A stretch of DNA of 64,000 bases from Litoditis marina (Eukaryota > Nematoda > Chromadorea > Rhabditida > Rhabditidae): positions 11,249,904 through 11,313,903 of the forward strand of contig OZ038436.1 in the NCBI GenBank assembly GCA_964036275.1. The letters are read 5' to 3'. Below, piece by piece: positions 49,401 to 60,200 of the stretch. Below the pieces are notes generated by a model. That model was not told the DNA's origin. It searched no databases and saw only the letters and a program-made list of their open reading frames with translations. Position 1 is the stretch's first letter. Each line of letters opens with the position of its first letter. The position numbers were made by a program, and so were the translations under genes.

Positions 49401-51309
49401 TTCCCGTAACTATTGACTGCTCTGCTGATTGCGGTAATTTTTTTTTCGATAAAAAGTGAATTGAATACATTACACACTTCAAAGAATCATTCACATTGCT
49501 ACTTCCTCAAACATTGGGGACAAACGGAATGGGTGAACCAAGGTTGCATTCATATCATGTGTGCAACATTCACCTGATTTTAGCAGCGCTGCAGATGAGA
49601 AAAACCCACTAATAACGCAACTTTGTTCTTCTGAGAACAAGCATGGTAAAACTATTTTGTTTCTGGGTTCAGACTCACAAAGATACGAAGTTGCAAAAAG
49701 TTTTGTAAAACTAGTTTGTTTTTCTCAGAATGGGATGATAAGTGTATTTTCAGAGTTCTCCGCGACAAAAGTGGTTCTACAGTTCGAACAATCAAGTGGC
49801 CGGCTTCTACCAGAGATACGCCGGAAAGTCCGGAAAAGGAACCGGAGTAACTATTGATGTGCTCACGGTCAAGGTGAGTACAAGTGCAGGAAAACTCTCA
49901 CTATTGATAAAAATGGGGTGAAAGTTACATAGCTGGCCATTTACGACAACCACGATCACCCTTTTCCTACGTTTTATCCACTAAAACGTGGACGCAATAC
50001 GCCGACATGAGAAGTGTGAGCCTACTATCTTTAATCATGTGAAACTGTAAAATTACATCACGTTTAGATCACGTGATTATTACTTACTTTACAATTCACC
50101 TTAGCAACAAGTATCTCTGAACATCATTTAAATTCATGTTATCCTATAAATTTTCTTCAATACAGGGTCACATGTTACCCACTCACGTGAAACATATTTA
50201 GCACATTACGTGTATGCACGTGAAACTTCACTTGATTATTGTATTCTCCTTACAGGGTGCGGGCCACATGGTTTTCACTCGCATGAAACATGTTCAGCAC
50301 CTGTTGAGCAACTTCACGATACCAATATTTGACATTACTTACTTAAACTTTGACATTTACATAAAATACCTCTGAACATTTAATTTTATTATTTAACTTT
50401 AATAAAAGTACTTGCTTCCTTACAGGGTGCGGGCCACATGGTCCCCACGGACCGCCCGGGTCCCTCGGCTCAGATGATAACCAACTTCCTGTTCCCCTCC
50501 AATGGATCTGTCGACTATTCGAATATCAACAAAGCTCCAACTGGACTGGTCAGTCAAAAGAAAAAAGATATCCACTAATTGTGTGGTTACTATATAGTTC
50601 ACACCATTCCTACTGAGACTCCTACAGTAACCTTACAGACTTTCCGAAGGCTGTTGTGAAGCTGAAAATGTAGTTCATGGAAAATGCTTTCGTTTATTTA
50701 CTTTACCTGAGAAGGAGAATGAGGTACGAAAATCCTCAACTTTTCCGATCAAAAGTAAGTGAGCATTAAACGGCTTGAAAGTTTCGAAATCCTACTATAG
50801 GAGTCTCAGTAGGAATGAAAAAGACTATACAAAATAAGAGTTACTGGTCATTCAGTTAAACACGTGCAAAAACTACTCTGAACCTCTGGGGTGAGAGACG
50901 TCGCTAGTTGTTTATTGTGCAATGCGCATTCATACTCTGAGTTACTAAATAAATAAAAGGAAACGTTGATCTCAATTACACACGGGTACCATACACTTTA
51001 TAACATAGATTATCTGTATATCCAGTTAACAGTTCGCTTCACTCCGATAATTGACCTAACAGTTTCACAGAGAGCTCTGTGATAATTCACTTGAAACATG
51101 TGAAACACAGCAGTGTTGCTGAACTATCAATCAAGAATTGCACACTAAATTTCATTTACAGTAGAATGTTTCACACAGCTTAAAACTATATAAACTATAT
51201 ATGCGTAATTTTTTTACAGGTCACCCCATTGAACACTTCAACTGCAGGAACAACACACTCGATTGTAGCACAGATTATGTTTGCTATCGGAGTTTATTTG
51301 CTTTTGTAA
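38386..51309 (+). CDS. Secreted serine carboxypeptidase (family S10, cathepsin A-like)
   Basis: Lysosomal or secreted exopeptidase that removes C-terminal residues. Exons: 38386-38543, 40120-40282, 42667-42803, 43769-43901, 44353-44444, 44781-44878, 45551-45620, 46227-46347, 46886-47049, 48467-48545, 49128-49235, 49754-49873, 50426-50548, 51220-51309; 551 aa. Residues 1-16 form a signal peptide. Family motifs: [10 protein letters not shown] at 69-78 (oxyanion hole), [10 protein letters not shown] after it, catalytic Ser169 in GESYAG, Asp419 in [10 protein letters not shown], His485 in GAGHMVP. All triad residues are present. It is longer than the usual ~470 residues because of extra C-terminal sequence ending in a hydrophobic 16-residue tail, which may be a GPI signal or tail anchor. 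The ATG follows directly on a TTCCAG acceptor, suggesting SL trans-splicing. AATAAA at 51560. The donor of exon 8 (GTTGGT) is weak. Confidence 0.93.
38642..39009. repeat. Inverted-repeat element with an internal 110-bp tandem duplication
   Basis: Outer arms of about 80 bp share TTAATGTGCTCAGTAAGAGA and ACCCTGATTCAAGACGG in opposite orientation. The centre has two copies, 110 bp apart, of a segment starting CAGTTGAACCCCCCTGAG. It lies in intron 1 of the carboxypeptidase. A related hairpin is at 63165-63263. Confidence 0.85.
39608..39736. repeat. MITE family A, full length
   Basis: TTAAAGAAGGACGATTATGTG on the left and ACGTAATCGTTCTGCTTTAA on the right; TTAA at both borders. Confidence 0.8.
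39862..40093. mobile_element. Palindromic element built from GCAACC/GGTTGC words
   Basis: Ends TTACACATGCAACC and GGTTGCTTGTGTAA; the interior repeats ATGCAACC, GGTTGCAT and GGTTGC. Flanks TTGGCGGT and TTGGCTTT match at six of eight positions, a possible worn 8-bp target duplication. It ends about 25 bp before the exon 2 acceptor of the carboxypeptidase. Confidence 0.7.
40516..40640. repeat. MITE family A, full length
   Basis: TTAAAGAAGGACGATTATGTG on the left, GGACCACATAATCGTTCTC on the right, and the central GTCCTTTAAACTGC/GCAGTTTAAATGAC palindrome. A further partial copy lies at 45815-45865. Confidence 0.8.
42439..42456. other. Perfect 18-bp palindrome
   Basis: AGGTACCCCGGGGTACCT, an uninterrupted GC-rich dyad in an AT-rich intron of the carboxypeptidase. 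Confidence 0.9.
45655..45782. repeat. Family B element, full length
   Basis: TTAGTCAGTTGCACAGTCACG at the left, ACACAGCAGAACTCGGAAAC inside, and CACGTGACTATTCGTTTTAC then TAGTATA at the right. This copy lies right after carboxypeptidase exon 7. Confidence 0.7.
46378..46530. repeat. (GA)n microsatellite
   Basis: About 150 bp of GAGAGA with few interruptions, starting about 30 bp after the weak donor of carboxypeptidase exon 8. Confidence 0.9.
47191..47290 (+). pseudogene. Decayed tandem copy of the end of carboxypeptidase exon 9
   Basis: About 194 bp downstream of the true sequence, the end of exon 9 and its donor are repeated with about 90% identity: GATGGAGGGACCAACTAAAT, GGGACATTCCAGTAGACAG and CTGCAAGTAGGCGGTTGTTA. 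Two stops (TGA, TAG) interrupt the original frame. The donor GTAGGC is preserved. Confidence 0.85.
48070..48315. repeat. Family D element, full length
   Basis: TATAGTTCTCGCCATTCCC then ACTGAGACCTTGGCAGCGTG on the left; GTTGCCGAGGTCTCAGTGG and GGAACTATAG on the right. TA-bounded inverted ends of about 45 bp. Confidence 0.75.
48971..49120. repeat. CACGTG (E-box) minisatellite
   Basis: About eleven degenerate 12-14-bp units of the type ACACGTGACAGTT (ACACGTGAGATT, ATACGTGACAGTT, ACATGTGACAGTT and so on). It ends seven bases before the exon 11 start of the carboxypeptidase and is therefore part of its acceptor region. Confidence 0.8.
50080..50425 (+). pseudogene. Tandem copies of the start of carboxypeptidase exon 13
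   Basis: Before the true exon 13 (starts 50426), two similar acceptor-plus-exon starts occur at 50166 and 50256. The nearer copy keeps TTACAGGGTGCGGGCCACAT unchanged (23 bp identical in all) and upstream intron sequence (CTCTGAACAT...TTTAA) is also repeated. From 50256 the frame stays open for 38 codons and still encodes GAGHM with the catalytic His before a TGA. The 50166 copy has lost six bases of that motif. It could be a decoy or a rarely used alternative last exon. Confidence 0.8.
50595..50835. repeat. Family D element
   Basis: CATTCCTACTGAGACTCCTA on the left and TAGGAGTCTCAGTAGGAATG on the right form exact inverted ends, with ATAGT/ACTAT outside. Confidence 0.8.
51060..51180. repeat. 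Family B element, worn copy
   Basis: TGTGAAACACAGCAGTGTTGC and AAGAATTGCACAC resemble family B. Ends are unclear. Confidence 0.4.
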
Positions 51310-51849
51310 AGCCATGGTTTTTCGTCATATCTGATAATTATTTTATTTATATATCATCAAAAAGTGTTATCTCTTGTCTCGAAGAGTTTTTTGCGAGTTG
51401 GATGTTTCGGTTTTTGTGCGCCATGAAATTTATACCAGAATTCGATTATTCAAATAATACCCTACTTAACACATTAGCTTTTTTCACGTGATCGATTGAG
51501 AAAGAACGTACCTATATCTTATATACACGACCCATGTGCTCACACGAACGCGACTCTTGAATAAAACAACAATGGTTTAATTTGCAAACTACACAACGAT
51601 CACACTATTCTCGTTATGTTTCAGGATATATTTTCAGAGTTTCAGATTTTTTTTAGTTCAAATCGTGTGTACCACAACAACGAATCGAGTTGTTTCAAAC
51701 TTCTTACGAGGAATGAACTAAGAGCAGAGTTATATTTTATTCGACAACGCAATCATCGATGTTCATTTAAAATCTTCGGGTAAAACATAATTCTCATTCA
51801 AGTTGTTTATGGCAACTCCAGGGGGAAAACTTTTGTTTATTCATGCTGT
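51310..51849. terminator. Convergent 3' ends of carboxypeptidase and Cys-rich peptide genes
   Basis: AATAAA on the plus strand at 51560-51565 suits the carboxypeptidase. AATAAA on the minus strand at 51841-51836 suits the Cys-rich peptide gene, nine bases past its stop. The transcripts would not overlap. Confidence 0.6.
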
Positions 51850-54800
51850 TCATTTACAAACTCCTGGCTGATCACAAAGAAAGTGTGCTGCTGGGTAGCA
51901 GTAGGCCCATTGAGTGAGGGCATAACTTCTTCGCTCGATGATACATGCACCCAGTTTGGGGTCACAAAAACAGCCTTTCCTGAAACAAGCGGCAGTAAAA
52001 ATGTTGAGTAAAGAAACGTGGTCCTGTTTGCGATTCGTACAGTAACTGTATACTTATATCTTACAGCACGCGGTTTTTATTAAAGACTTGATTAAAAAAC
52101 TATTACTTTCTTCATGAAGCAACTGGTTATATTATAGGTGTGAAACTTCCCAGTGCGCCAAATCACGCGAATTGAGGTTTTCTTTTAAAACAAGCAGTGA
52201 GACACGTTTTTCCACTTTTTTTTCAGAATTGTATGAAACTATGAGCAGAACAGAGAAACGCGCTGGCTATACAACTAATTTGCTCAAGAAAAGTCGACAC
52301 TAATCATTGATAAGACCACTTTCACAAGTTTTTGAAATGGCCAGCTATGACAAAAGTCGGGAGAGTTACGTCTGATGTGTTGTCACGATGAACTTGGTTT
52401 TCAATGCATTGAACTTCGATTTCTTGAAGTATTGATTTTCAACAAGTAAGTGTATTATTCCACTGACTCTGTCCACGTGAAAGATTTAAGAAGTCAACTA
52501 ATCATTGGCGTTCAATGTGAAAACACATCAGACCTGGTCATTTAAAAACTTTTCCTAACATACTTTTCTCAGAAATTTTTTCATACGTTCATCTAATTTT
52601 TCGTTCAGTTGTTCTTTGTCTAAATAATAAGGTATATACTGACTCTGTCCACGTAAAAGGAGCGGGAAGTCGACACCAATCATTCGGTTCTCGATCGGAA
52701 TAGCAATCCGAATGGGTGGAACACTCCTTGTAACTGAAATTAAGAAATATAACTTTTTGAAATGTCCTAAAAAGACATACGACATATAAGACACATTCTT
52801 CCTTCTTCCTAAAACAACTTAATATAGTTGTTATTTAATGTTTGTTGGTTAGTTTATGAATTTTTAAAGTTGTAATTTAGGATTTGTTTCATTTTCTATT
52901 TCACTAAAAGGGCGAATTCTTTATTTAAACCGGTATGTCGTTAACCCTAGCCGTTAACCATTAACCGGGTTACCTGGTTAAGCCTTTTGTTAACCACTTG
53001 TTAACCCTCAATTTGCCCCAAAAGACATTGTAAAAGACGGTTAACAAGTGGTTAACAAAAGGGTTAACCAGGTAACCCGGTTAAGGTTACCTGGTAGGGT
53101 TAACGAAATACCGGGTTCCTTGTGGAATTGGCCCATTAAAAGTTCTACTACACTTGTTGTAACCACACCAAAAGAGCATGAAACATTCACGTGCGCGAGC
53201 ATCAATCATACTAGAAATAAAAGTTCACTTCTAGTAATAAATGGCTTCTTGTAACTGAACAAAAGATCTTTTACCTCTCGGGAACAATGACGACAAATAA
53301 GCAGATCAAATATGTATACTCAAATCCTGTTTTGTTGGTTGATTTGTTTAATTTTTGTTATTATTTCAATAAAAAGTCCAGTAATTACTACACCGAAATG
53401 CTATGAAACACTCACATGAATAGTCATCAACTATACTAGGTAGGAGCTATTACAAAATGGTGAGGCTCAGTGAGTATTTTTCCCACGGCACGCGTTGCTC
53501 TGCCACCTTTTGATGCGCAGGTGAATTCCTTCCCGAACCGACTCTTCCCGAACCAAAACCGAACCGATTCTTCCCGAACCAGTTGGTTTGTTTTAGAACC
53601 GAACCAAATTTAGGCCAACAAAGTTGGCACTGAACCAATTCATGTAATTCATCTGGAATTGGTCGACTAAGTAACGTTCATTAGGGTTTGGTTCGGTTTC
53701 ATGTCGGTTTGAGTACGCAAACGGTTCGGTTCCTTACCGAACCAAGTGGTTCGGGGAGAATCGGTTCGGGAAAAATTTGCTTGGTGTGCATGCCGTGTGC
53801 AGAATGTTTTCCAAGCATAACTTGGCCAAGCTACAACACAAGACATAGGGGCTGATTCTCTAAAGGTCCCAATGTCTCAATGTCCCCGTCCAATTTCCAA
53901 ACGCCCTAACGAGTGAACTTACAATCCGGCGGTACGTGTGAATGTTGCCCCCGAGCAGGAGTACTTCGGGTTATTGGGGAAGACGCAATCTGGTCTGTCT
54001 TTCAAATAGAAGGCAGAGGGAGGATTACATTGGAGGGCGGGGACTGGAATATAATAGGTTGTGGAAACATTTCAATGTTGTTGATGGCCATATTTCAGAT
54101 TTATTTATTTTTTCTATTGTAAACTGATCTACGGAGAAGTAGTGAAGCATTATTAAGGTAACCAGCTTTTTGGACTTTACAGATTGTAAGTATGTTTTTC
54201 TTTTCGTTGAGTCCGGTAGGACTTTGCGAATCAATAACGATTTGAATGAAAAGGCACACTCTATGGGGTTCGCGCTTTCCATGAAAGTTTTGTTCGGTGT
54301 GTGGTATCCCATCACGCTAGGTTTGTATTGGATCACGTTCATTTTCGGCTGAAACTAGAAAATCATTCTGATTATTTACTTTGCATAGAATACGAGCACA
54401 AAACTACAACGCGAATTCTCTGACAGCCTATAACACGTTCGCGAAACATTTGGGTGCTGCTAGTCGTTGCTTTTCTGTTTCATGTTAAAAATGGGCCAGT
54501 CTTGAATCTAAGTTCTGCGAAAGAATCAAATATGTTTTAGCCAACAGCTGAGCTTACAAAATTTGTGTTATAATCTTTTCAAGTTTCCAAAAGAAGCTCC
54601 ATTATTGAGAATAACAAGGGAAAAGGCGTTTCCAAAAAGGAAAAGATATTATTGTTTGTGGTTTCCCGTGCATTTACTGAAAGTATTTAGAATGAAATAC
54701 AGGTATCTACTGAAAACCGAAACGCGAATTCGCTCACTCCTCATATCACGCTTGCGAAACATTTGGGTGCCGGTGGATTTGCAACTAATTAGAAAAACTA

Positions 54801-55028
54801 CATTTTAAAGAATAGTGAAGCACAGGCATTTGGAAATTCAAAGTTAACTCAATTGATCTTCTCTTTTCCACTATTCCTCGTTCTGATAGCTACTTTATAT
54901 CCAGATTTTCGCATTGTACAATACTAAATGTTTGTTGTTCTACAAAAATTGAAACTATTTGTACCAGGAGGTGCGGGAGCGGGAGGTCCAGCCAGAACAC
55001 TCGCCACGAGCGGAAGAAGGAGAAACAT
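51850..55028 (-). CDS. Cysteine-rich secreted peptide (incomplete model)
   Basis: Minus strand. Exon with signal peptide 55028-54965 (MFLLLPLVASVLAG then a proline-rich PPAPAPP stretch), Cys-rich exon 52733-52644, last exon 51979-51850. The last two join in phase (donor GTCAGT, acceptor TTTCAG) and encode nine cysteines spread as YKEC, HSDC, NDWC, GCFC, GAC, YCY, FLC, GVC, ending CK. That looks like a small disulfide-rich extracellular protein. The first exon ends in phase 1 but the second needs phase 2, so an internal exon of 3n+1 bases is probably missing from this model, or the first exon belongs elsewhere. The reading frame that would join directly lacks the cysteines and was rejected. 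Family not recognised. Confidence 0.55.
52911..53134. mobile_element. Palindromic element built from GGTTAACC words
   Basis: Ends GGCGAATTC and GAATTGGCC (compare the element at 2244). Inside are CCGGTATGTCGTTAACCCTA and its near reverse complement, then many GTTAACC/GGTTAAC words around a central palindrome. Flanks ACTAAAAG and ATTAAAAG match at seven of eight positions; the exact border is uncertain by a base. Confidence 0.7.
53500..53790. mobile_element. Palindromic element built from CCGAACC words
   Basis: Left arm TTCCCGAACCGACTCTTCCC with further CCGAACC repeats; right arm GGTTCGGGGAGAATCGGTTC. The short centre differs. Ends carry ATGCGCA / TGTGCAT. No clear target duplication. Confidence 0.65.
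54183..54352 (+). pseudogene. Possible orphan exon with membrane-like C-terminus
   Basis: After a TTTACAG acceptor, an open frame (VESGRTLRINNDLNEKAH... ending GLYWITFIFG, stop TGA) has coding-like codons and a hydrophobic end. The reverse strand is also open (MNVIQYKPSVMGYHTP...), so direction is uncertain. No partner exons were found. It may be a leftover of a receptor-type gene. Confidence 0.25.
54400..54790. repeat. Direct repeat pair
   Basis: Two copies about 311 bp apart share AACGCGAATTC and GCGAAACATTTGGGTGC, at 54405-54465 and 54716-54775. Confidence 0.6.
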
Positions 55029-56589
55029 GATTGCAAAAAGTGGGCCGCAGTTCCTTTTATTCGGAGCATTTCGAATGATTTCGTGATAATAAACACTGAA
55101 ATGTATGAAATAGCCCAGTTATGACTAACGCTATTGAACTATTCATTGCCTTTTATGTTTTGAACACAAAAGACTTTAGTCATGATTACCAGAATACATC
55201 ATAGTCCCGAAAAACATGAAAGTTTGGAATGGAAACTGAAACACTCATACGAATAGAATGGATAAACTACTGCTATGCAAGACGTTTAGGGCATACCATA
55301 CATAAAGTAAACGGGGAAGTTAACAATACCAAAATGTTCATATAAACAATTTCCATTCACACCAATTTCACAACAATGGTTCATTGAACGCCTCTTCCTA
55401 CAAATAGTTAGGATACAATCATCACACTAAGACCGCGTTCGTATCAAGATTGAATCGAGAGGCAGAGGCGCGAATGTGCGAACTATAGTTATCGATTCAT
55501 CCCCCACCTCCAGGTGTGAATAAACTATCCGTACTTTTATTTTGCCTTCGAATATGGGGGCTTGAAGTATGACAAATAGAAACAATATGGATATGTGCAA
55601 CAATGTAAAATATCACTTTGTTAGGGGGACAATACCTCCACTTTCCTCGTTTCTCGAAATTGCTGCGCCACATCTAACAAGGTGAAGATTCATGTGCTGA
55701 ATCGCGAATAAGTCTACGTGAGTCTATACTATTTTCATACAACTTTCGTAGAAAAGCCCTGAACTCATTCCCGCTCGAATCAAGCAACAGTTTATGTAAT
55801 GGGCGTGAAACTTCACAATGCGCTAAAGTAGAAAGACACCAGAGTACAGACTTGTATCAAATACAGACCTTGAGATATTTTCTTCATATTTCCGAGATCT
55901 TTCAAGTTCACGAACCATTACTGAATCTGGCTTACAATTTCTAACTTTTCTATGCATTCATTAGAAAGTTCAGTGATGCCAATGCCCTACTCATTCATGA
56001 ACAGAAAAATCGTCGAAACGAGAATGGCTGCTGTGCAAACTATGATACTCAATTCTTTTTCATTGTTTCAGTATATCAAGTGACTGAATATAGTGTCAAT
56101 TGCACGAAAAAAAAACAGAAATACCAGTCAGGAACGTGCAATAATAAAGGTGCACGATTGCTCAGTTTTTCCTGTTTCGTCTCTCTAGTTGTTGCAAATT
56201 GAAACACCAGAGTCACACAGACTTGAATACGAATGTATAATCAGCGTAAACAATTGTCCGGAAGTTGAGACAGTATTGATTGATTGATTTATTCACATGC
56301 AAGCATGTGATATACAAGAGGAAAAATTACAGTATGACAGTGGGATAAAAGAACATTCGAAAGCGGAAAAAGGGTCGGAAATCGACAAACATCATTTGAT
56401 CAACACAAGTAAATGAAAAAGTAAACCATATGACAATACAGATAAACGAATCACAAATGGGATCATTGATTGGGTAGTCTCTTGTATGTGGGTGAAATTC
56501 GTGGAAGACCTCCGTTATTTTCAGTGATGAATTATGTCCTACTGCCCAAAATGCAGGATACAGAAAGAAGTGCGGTAGTCGAGAAGTCA

Positions 56590-56710
56590 ATTGAATAGTC
56601 ACGTGAAGTTAGCATTCTAATCAGACATCGTGCACTTTGTCATTGCACGTTTCTGAATTCTGATGTGTTTAACATGTTTCACGCGTCTGTGCTATTGACT
56701 AACAGTATAG
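56590..56710. repeat. Family B element, full length
   Basis: TTGAATAGTCACGTGAAGTTAG at the left side, TTGCACGTTTCTGAATTCTG inside and ACTAACAGTATAGT at the right. Confidence 0.7.
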
Positions 56711-56964
56711 TCTAGATTGAAATGACTTTTCAGAGCAATTGTAGAGCCAGATCTAACCGTAAAATACAGTCGCGGGTTGCATCACGGATACACCTATTTC
56801 ATTCAGTTATTCACACGGGAACTTACTACTAATCAAGTTAAGCAGCAGTATATATCTTTGAGCTGCAACCTTATGCAGTGCGTCAAATTAGCCAAACACG
56901 CTTTAGCCTACTACAACCTAATTCCATAGTACTGTCTATTTTTTGTTCTGAGATCCTGTTACAG

Positions 56965-57190
56965 TTTTAAGTTTCGTGAACGTTTTACGTTTTAGTTTAT
57001 ATTCCGATTTTCTGGCACATTTAGTTTGTTTACATTTCACGATTTTTTTAATCACTATTTCACTTTCAATGTTAAAGTGAAAGTTCACGTTTTCTTGTTC
57101 AACATTTCAACTTATTTCTAAGTTCTTACTCTCACGTTTCGTGCACGTTATATGTTTCCGTTCACGTTGCACGTTTACTGTACGTTTCCT
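56965..57190. promoter_or_regulatory. CACGTTT-rich stretch upstream of the receptor gene
   Basis: About ten near-copies of CACGTTT/ACGTTTTACG occur in 225 bp (AACGTTTTACGTTTTAG, TCACGTTTTC, TCACGTTTCGTGCACG, TTCACGTTGCACGTTTACTG). The stretch ends about 110 bp before the start codon. It may be a worn minisatellite or a binding-site cluster. Confidence 0.35.
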
Positions 57191-57299
57191 CATGAGTTTG
57201 CTTCCGGTTTCTTATCGGGCGTTTGGTACAGAAGTGGCCGCTCGCGGTGAGCAAATAAATAATGTGGCGCCCCAGATTGATTGATTGATCATCATTCTT

Positions 57300-60200
57300 A
57301 TGTTTCCCTTGTTTGTCTATCTCATATTCGGGATTATTCTCATTTTGACCTCCGCCCTTCTACTTTTCACGGTTCTCTATCAGAAGAGACTAAGGGAAAA
57401 GTACAGTGTTTTCTCAGGTGAGCCATTTATATTGAGTTTTAATAGTTCAATAGAATTATGTTTAAATAAATTCAAATAATGTCAATTTTTATAATCTAAA
57501 ACTTTACGGGCTGTTTTCCAATTTTGCTCAACTTTTTGCGTAAATAATGAGAATATACTCATTTAATAGTTAGATAGAACTTGCGAGAAGTGCAGCATTC
57601 TCTTAGGAAAACATTTTATATCCTTTTTCAACTTCTTGTTTCATTTTTCGTTCTATCGTGGACACCTTAAAACTATACAGACTACATCACATAATTTATT
57701 AGTTCAAGCAGTTTCTTCATTTTAATTTGAGTTCACTTCAGTACTAAAACACACTTTCTGCTCGTAATATGCACTGATAGCAATAATTTATGAGAGTATA
57801 AAGTTTATGACGTGTTTTTGGCTGCGCTACTATACCATACTTCTAAATCAATCGAACAATCAAAAATGCACATCTATGAAATATCGGTAGCGACAATTAC
57901 ATGAATATATTATCTCCTTATTAATTTGTTTCTGATATAACAACAAAAAAGAATGTGCATCTCTTCAAACACACGATATTCCTTTTCACTCAAAACCAGC
58001 TCAATTCCATAATTATTGTGTTTATCGATCGTTCTACTATTGCTGTGGGCACACATCAATATTTACAATGTGTGTGAAACGTAGGGATGCGTCAAACTGG
58101 CCTCTTAAGGGGTTTATGGCCTCGTTTTTATGCAATCAGAGTTATATAATTTTTGAGGAAAAAGGGAAAACAAGACTCTTCTTAGCTACACAATATAATA
58201 ATTCACAATGCTTCTTTTACTTTTTTACCTCTCCTAACTTTTTCTGTCTTTTCGTCTAGGTTAGGAAACCTTATAAAAATCAATTTTCTCGGTTGTAACT
58301 GTTCGCAGTGTTCACTTAGGCTGCGTTCACACTACGTGCACCCAGATGCAGCGGCCTCGCAACCTGGGGGCTCGCCTGCTAAAAACATGATTATCGATTG
58401 AGCCGCCGCATCCAGGTGCGGCGGCTCGTGCACCCAGGTGCATTTAGGAGGTTCATACTTATTTTGCAGCGGCCGCTCACTTTTGCCGCCGGTTTGGGAT
58501 ATTTTTGCATCCAACTCAAGAAGCCGCTGCCTTTGCTTGCAATCAAAGGCAGCGGCCACTTCCGTGCTTGCATTTTCTTTGTAACTTGAGTTTATTTGTT
58601 GTTCTGTTCCCATTGTGCATTTTTAATAAAGTTCTGTCAGGTGTTTGGAACAATATCATCAGTGAGCAGCAATTTTATAGTGGAAATACCGGTGTGCAAC
58701 CGTCAGAGCTATTATTTTTCATAAATTCACAATAAAATATCGCGCGCGCGTGCACGCGACGCGACAGTTTTTTTTAAAGTGGATGAAATCGTACCAAATT
58801 TAGCGTGCGAGTGTAGTAGTATCTGATAACGTAGAATACAATTCATATTTTTGAAAAAACGCGCGCGCTGCACGCGATGCGACAGTTTTCTCAAAGTGGA
58901 TGAAATCGTACCAAATTTGGCGTGCGAGTGTGGTAGTTATTGATAACGTCAAATACAATTCATATTTCTGAGAGAACGCGCGCGCTGCACGCGACGCGAC
59001 AGTTTTCACAAAATGGATTAAATCGTACCAAATTTGGCGTACGAGTGTGGTAGTATCTTCTTACGTCAAATACCAGTCAAATTTTAATAAAATAGCGCGA
59101 GCTGCACGCGACGCAACAGTTTTTTCAGAGTGGATGAAATCGTTTCAAATTCGGCGTAGAGTGTAGTAGTATCTGATAACGTCAAATACTATTCAAAATT
59201 ACGAGAAAAGCGCGCGCGACAGCTTTTTTGGCGGGTCTTAGGCATGCCGTAAAATGAACATTGTACGTTGGCAAGCGTCTAGATTGCGTAAAATTGTTCG
59301 ACAGGCCGTTTGCACGCAGTGAAAGCAAAAAATACGTCGACAGGCGTAAATATCACATTCATTCAATGGCACGCAGGAAAATGAAATTGTTTGATTAAAT
59401 ACAATATAGTCGTGTTTGGTATCATTCTATAGCAAATTTTGTGATCTACAACATGTATAACTGCTAGACGCCGCAGCGCCAGAGCGATAGGACACGCGTA
59501 CGCAATGGCACGGTTTGCGTATAGACCTGAAATTAAACAAAATTATATAATGTTTGAATTTTGCTCAAGTTTGAGAAAATCGTAACGGCCTCCAAGTAGG
59601 TTCATACTTCTCGACAGCAAGAAGCAGCGGCTTTCAGCTTTCAGATCCGGATGCAGCGGCTTTTGACTGAAATGCAGCCTTTGCTATTTTTGGCCGCTGC
59701 ATCCAGATGCAGCGGCTCGAGTTGGAGGCGCGAAGTGTGAACGCAGCCTTATGGCGATAATTTATTGGTGCATGAAATTTATGGCCCGTTATCGGTAGCG
59801 TTCGAAAGAAAACCGTGTAGACTGGTGATTCAGAAAAAAAATGTTATAGTTTTGTATAAATAGTTTTCCTCTTGGGATGAAAAACAGTTTTGTTCAACTA
59901 GTTTTGTCATTAGGAATCAAAACAGCTATTACCCACGACACTAGGGTTGTTATAAATAAAACTTGAAAATTCGAGTTTCGAGTTCAACTCGGAACTCGAA
60001 TTACTCGAAAATTTCAGAACTCGAAAAACTCGAAACTCGAAAAACTCGAAATTTCGAAAACTCGAAAAACTCGAAACTCGAACCACTCGAATTTTCTGGA
60101 AACTCGAAAAACTCAAAACTCGAAAAACTCGAATTTTCTGAAAACTCGAAAAACTCGAATTTTTTGAAACTCGAAAAACTCGAATTTTTTGAACTCGAAA

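Larger units (their letters stand above)
55029..57299. other. Divergent spacer between Cys-rich peptide and receptor genes
   Basis: No supported exon. It contains one family B copy (56590-56710), scattered worn repeats (GTGAAACTTCACAATGCGC near 55806) and a CACGTTT-rich stretch before the receptor gene. Confidence 0.5.

Noticed and set aside
52555..52794. 79-codon minus-strand frame through the Cys-rich exon in another phase
   Set aside because: It would join directly to the signal-peptide exon, but it lacks cysteines and does not continue in phase with the last exon, whereas the Cys-rich frame does.
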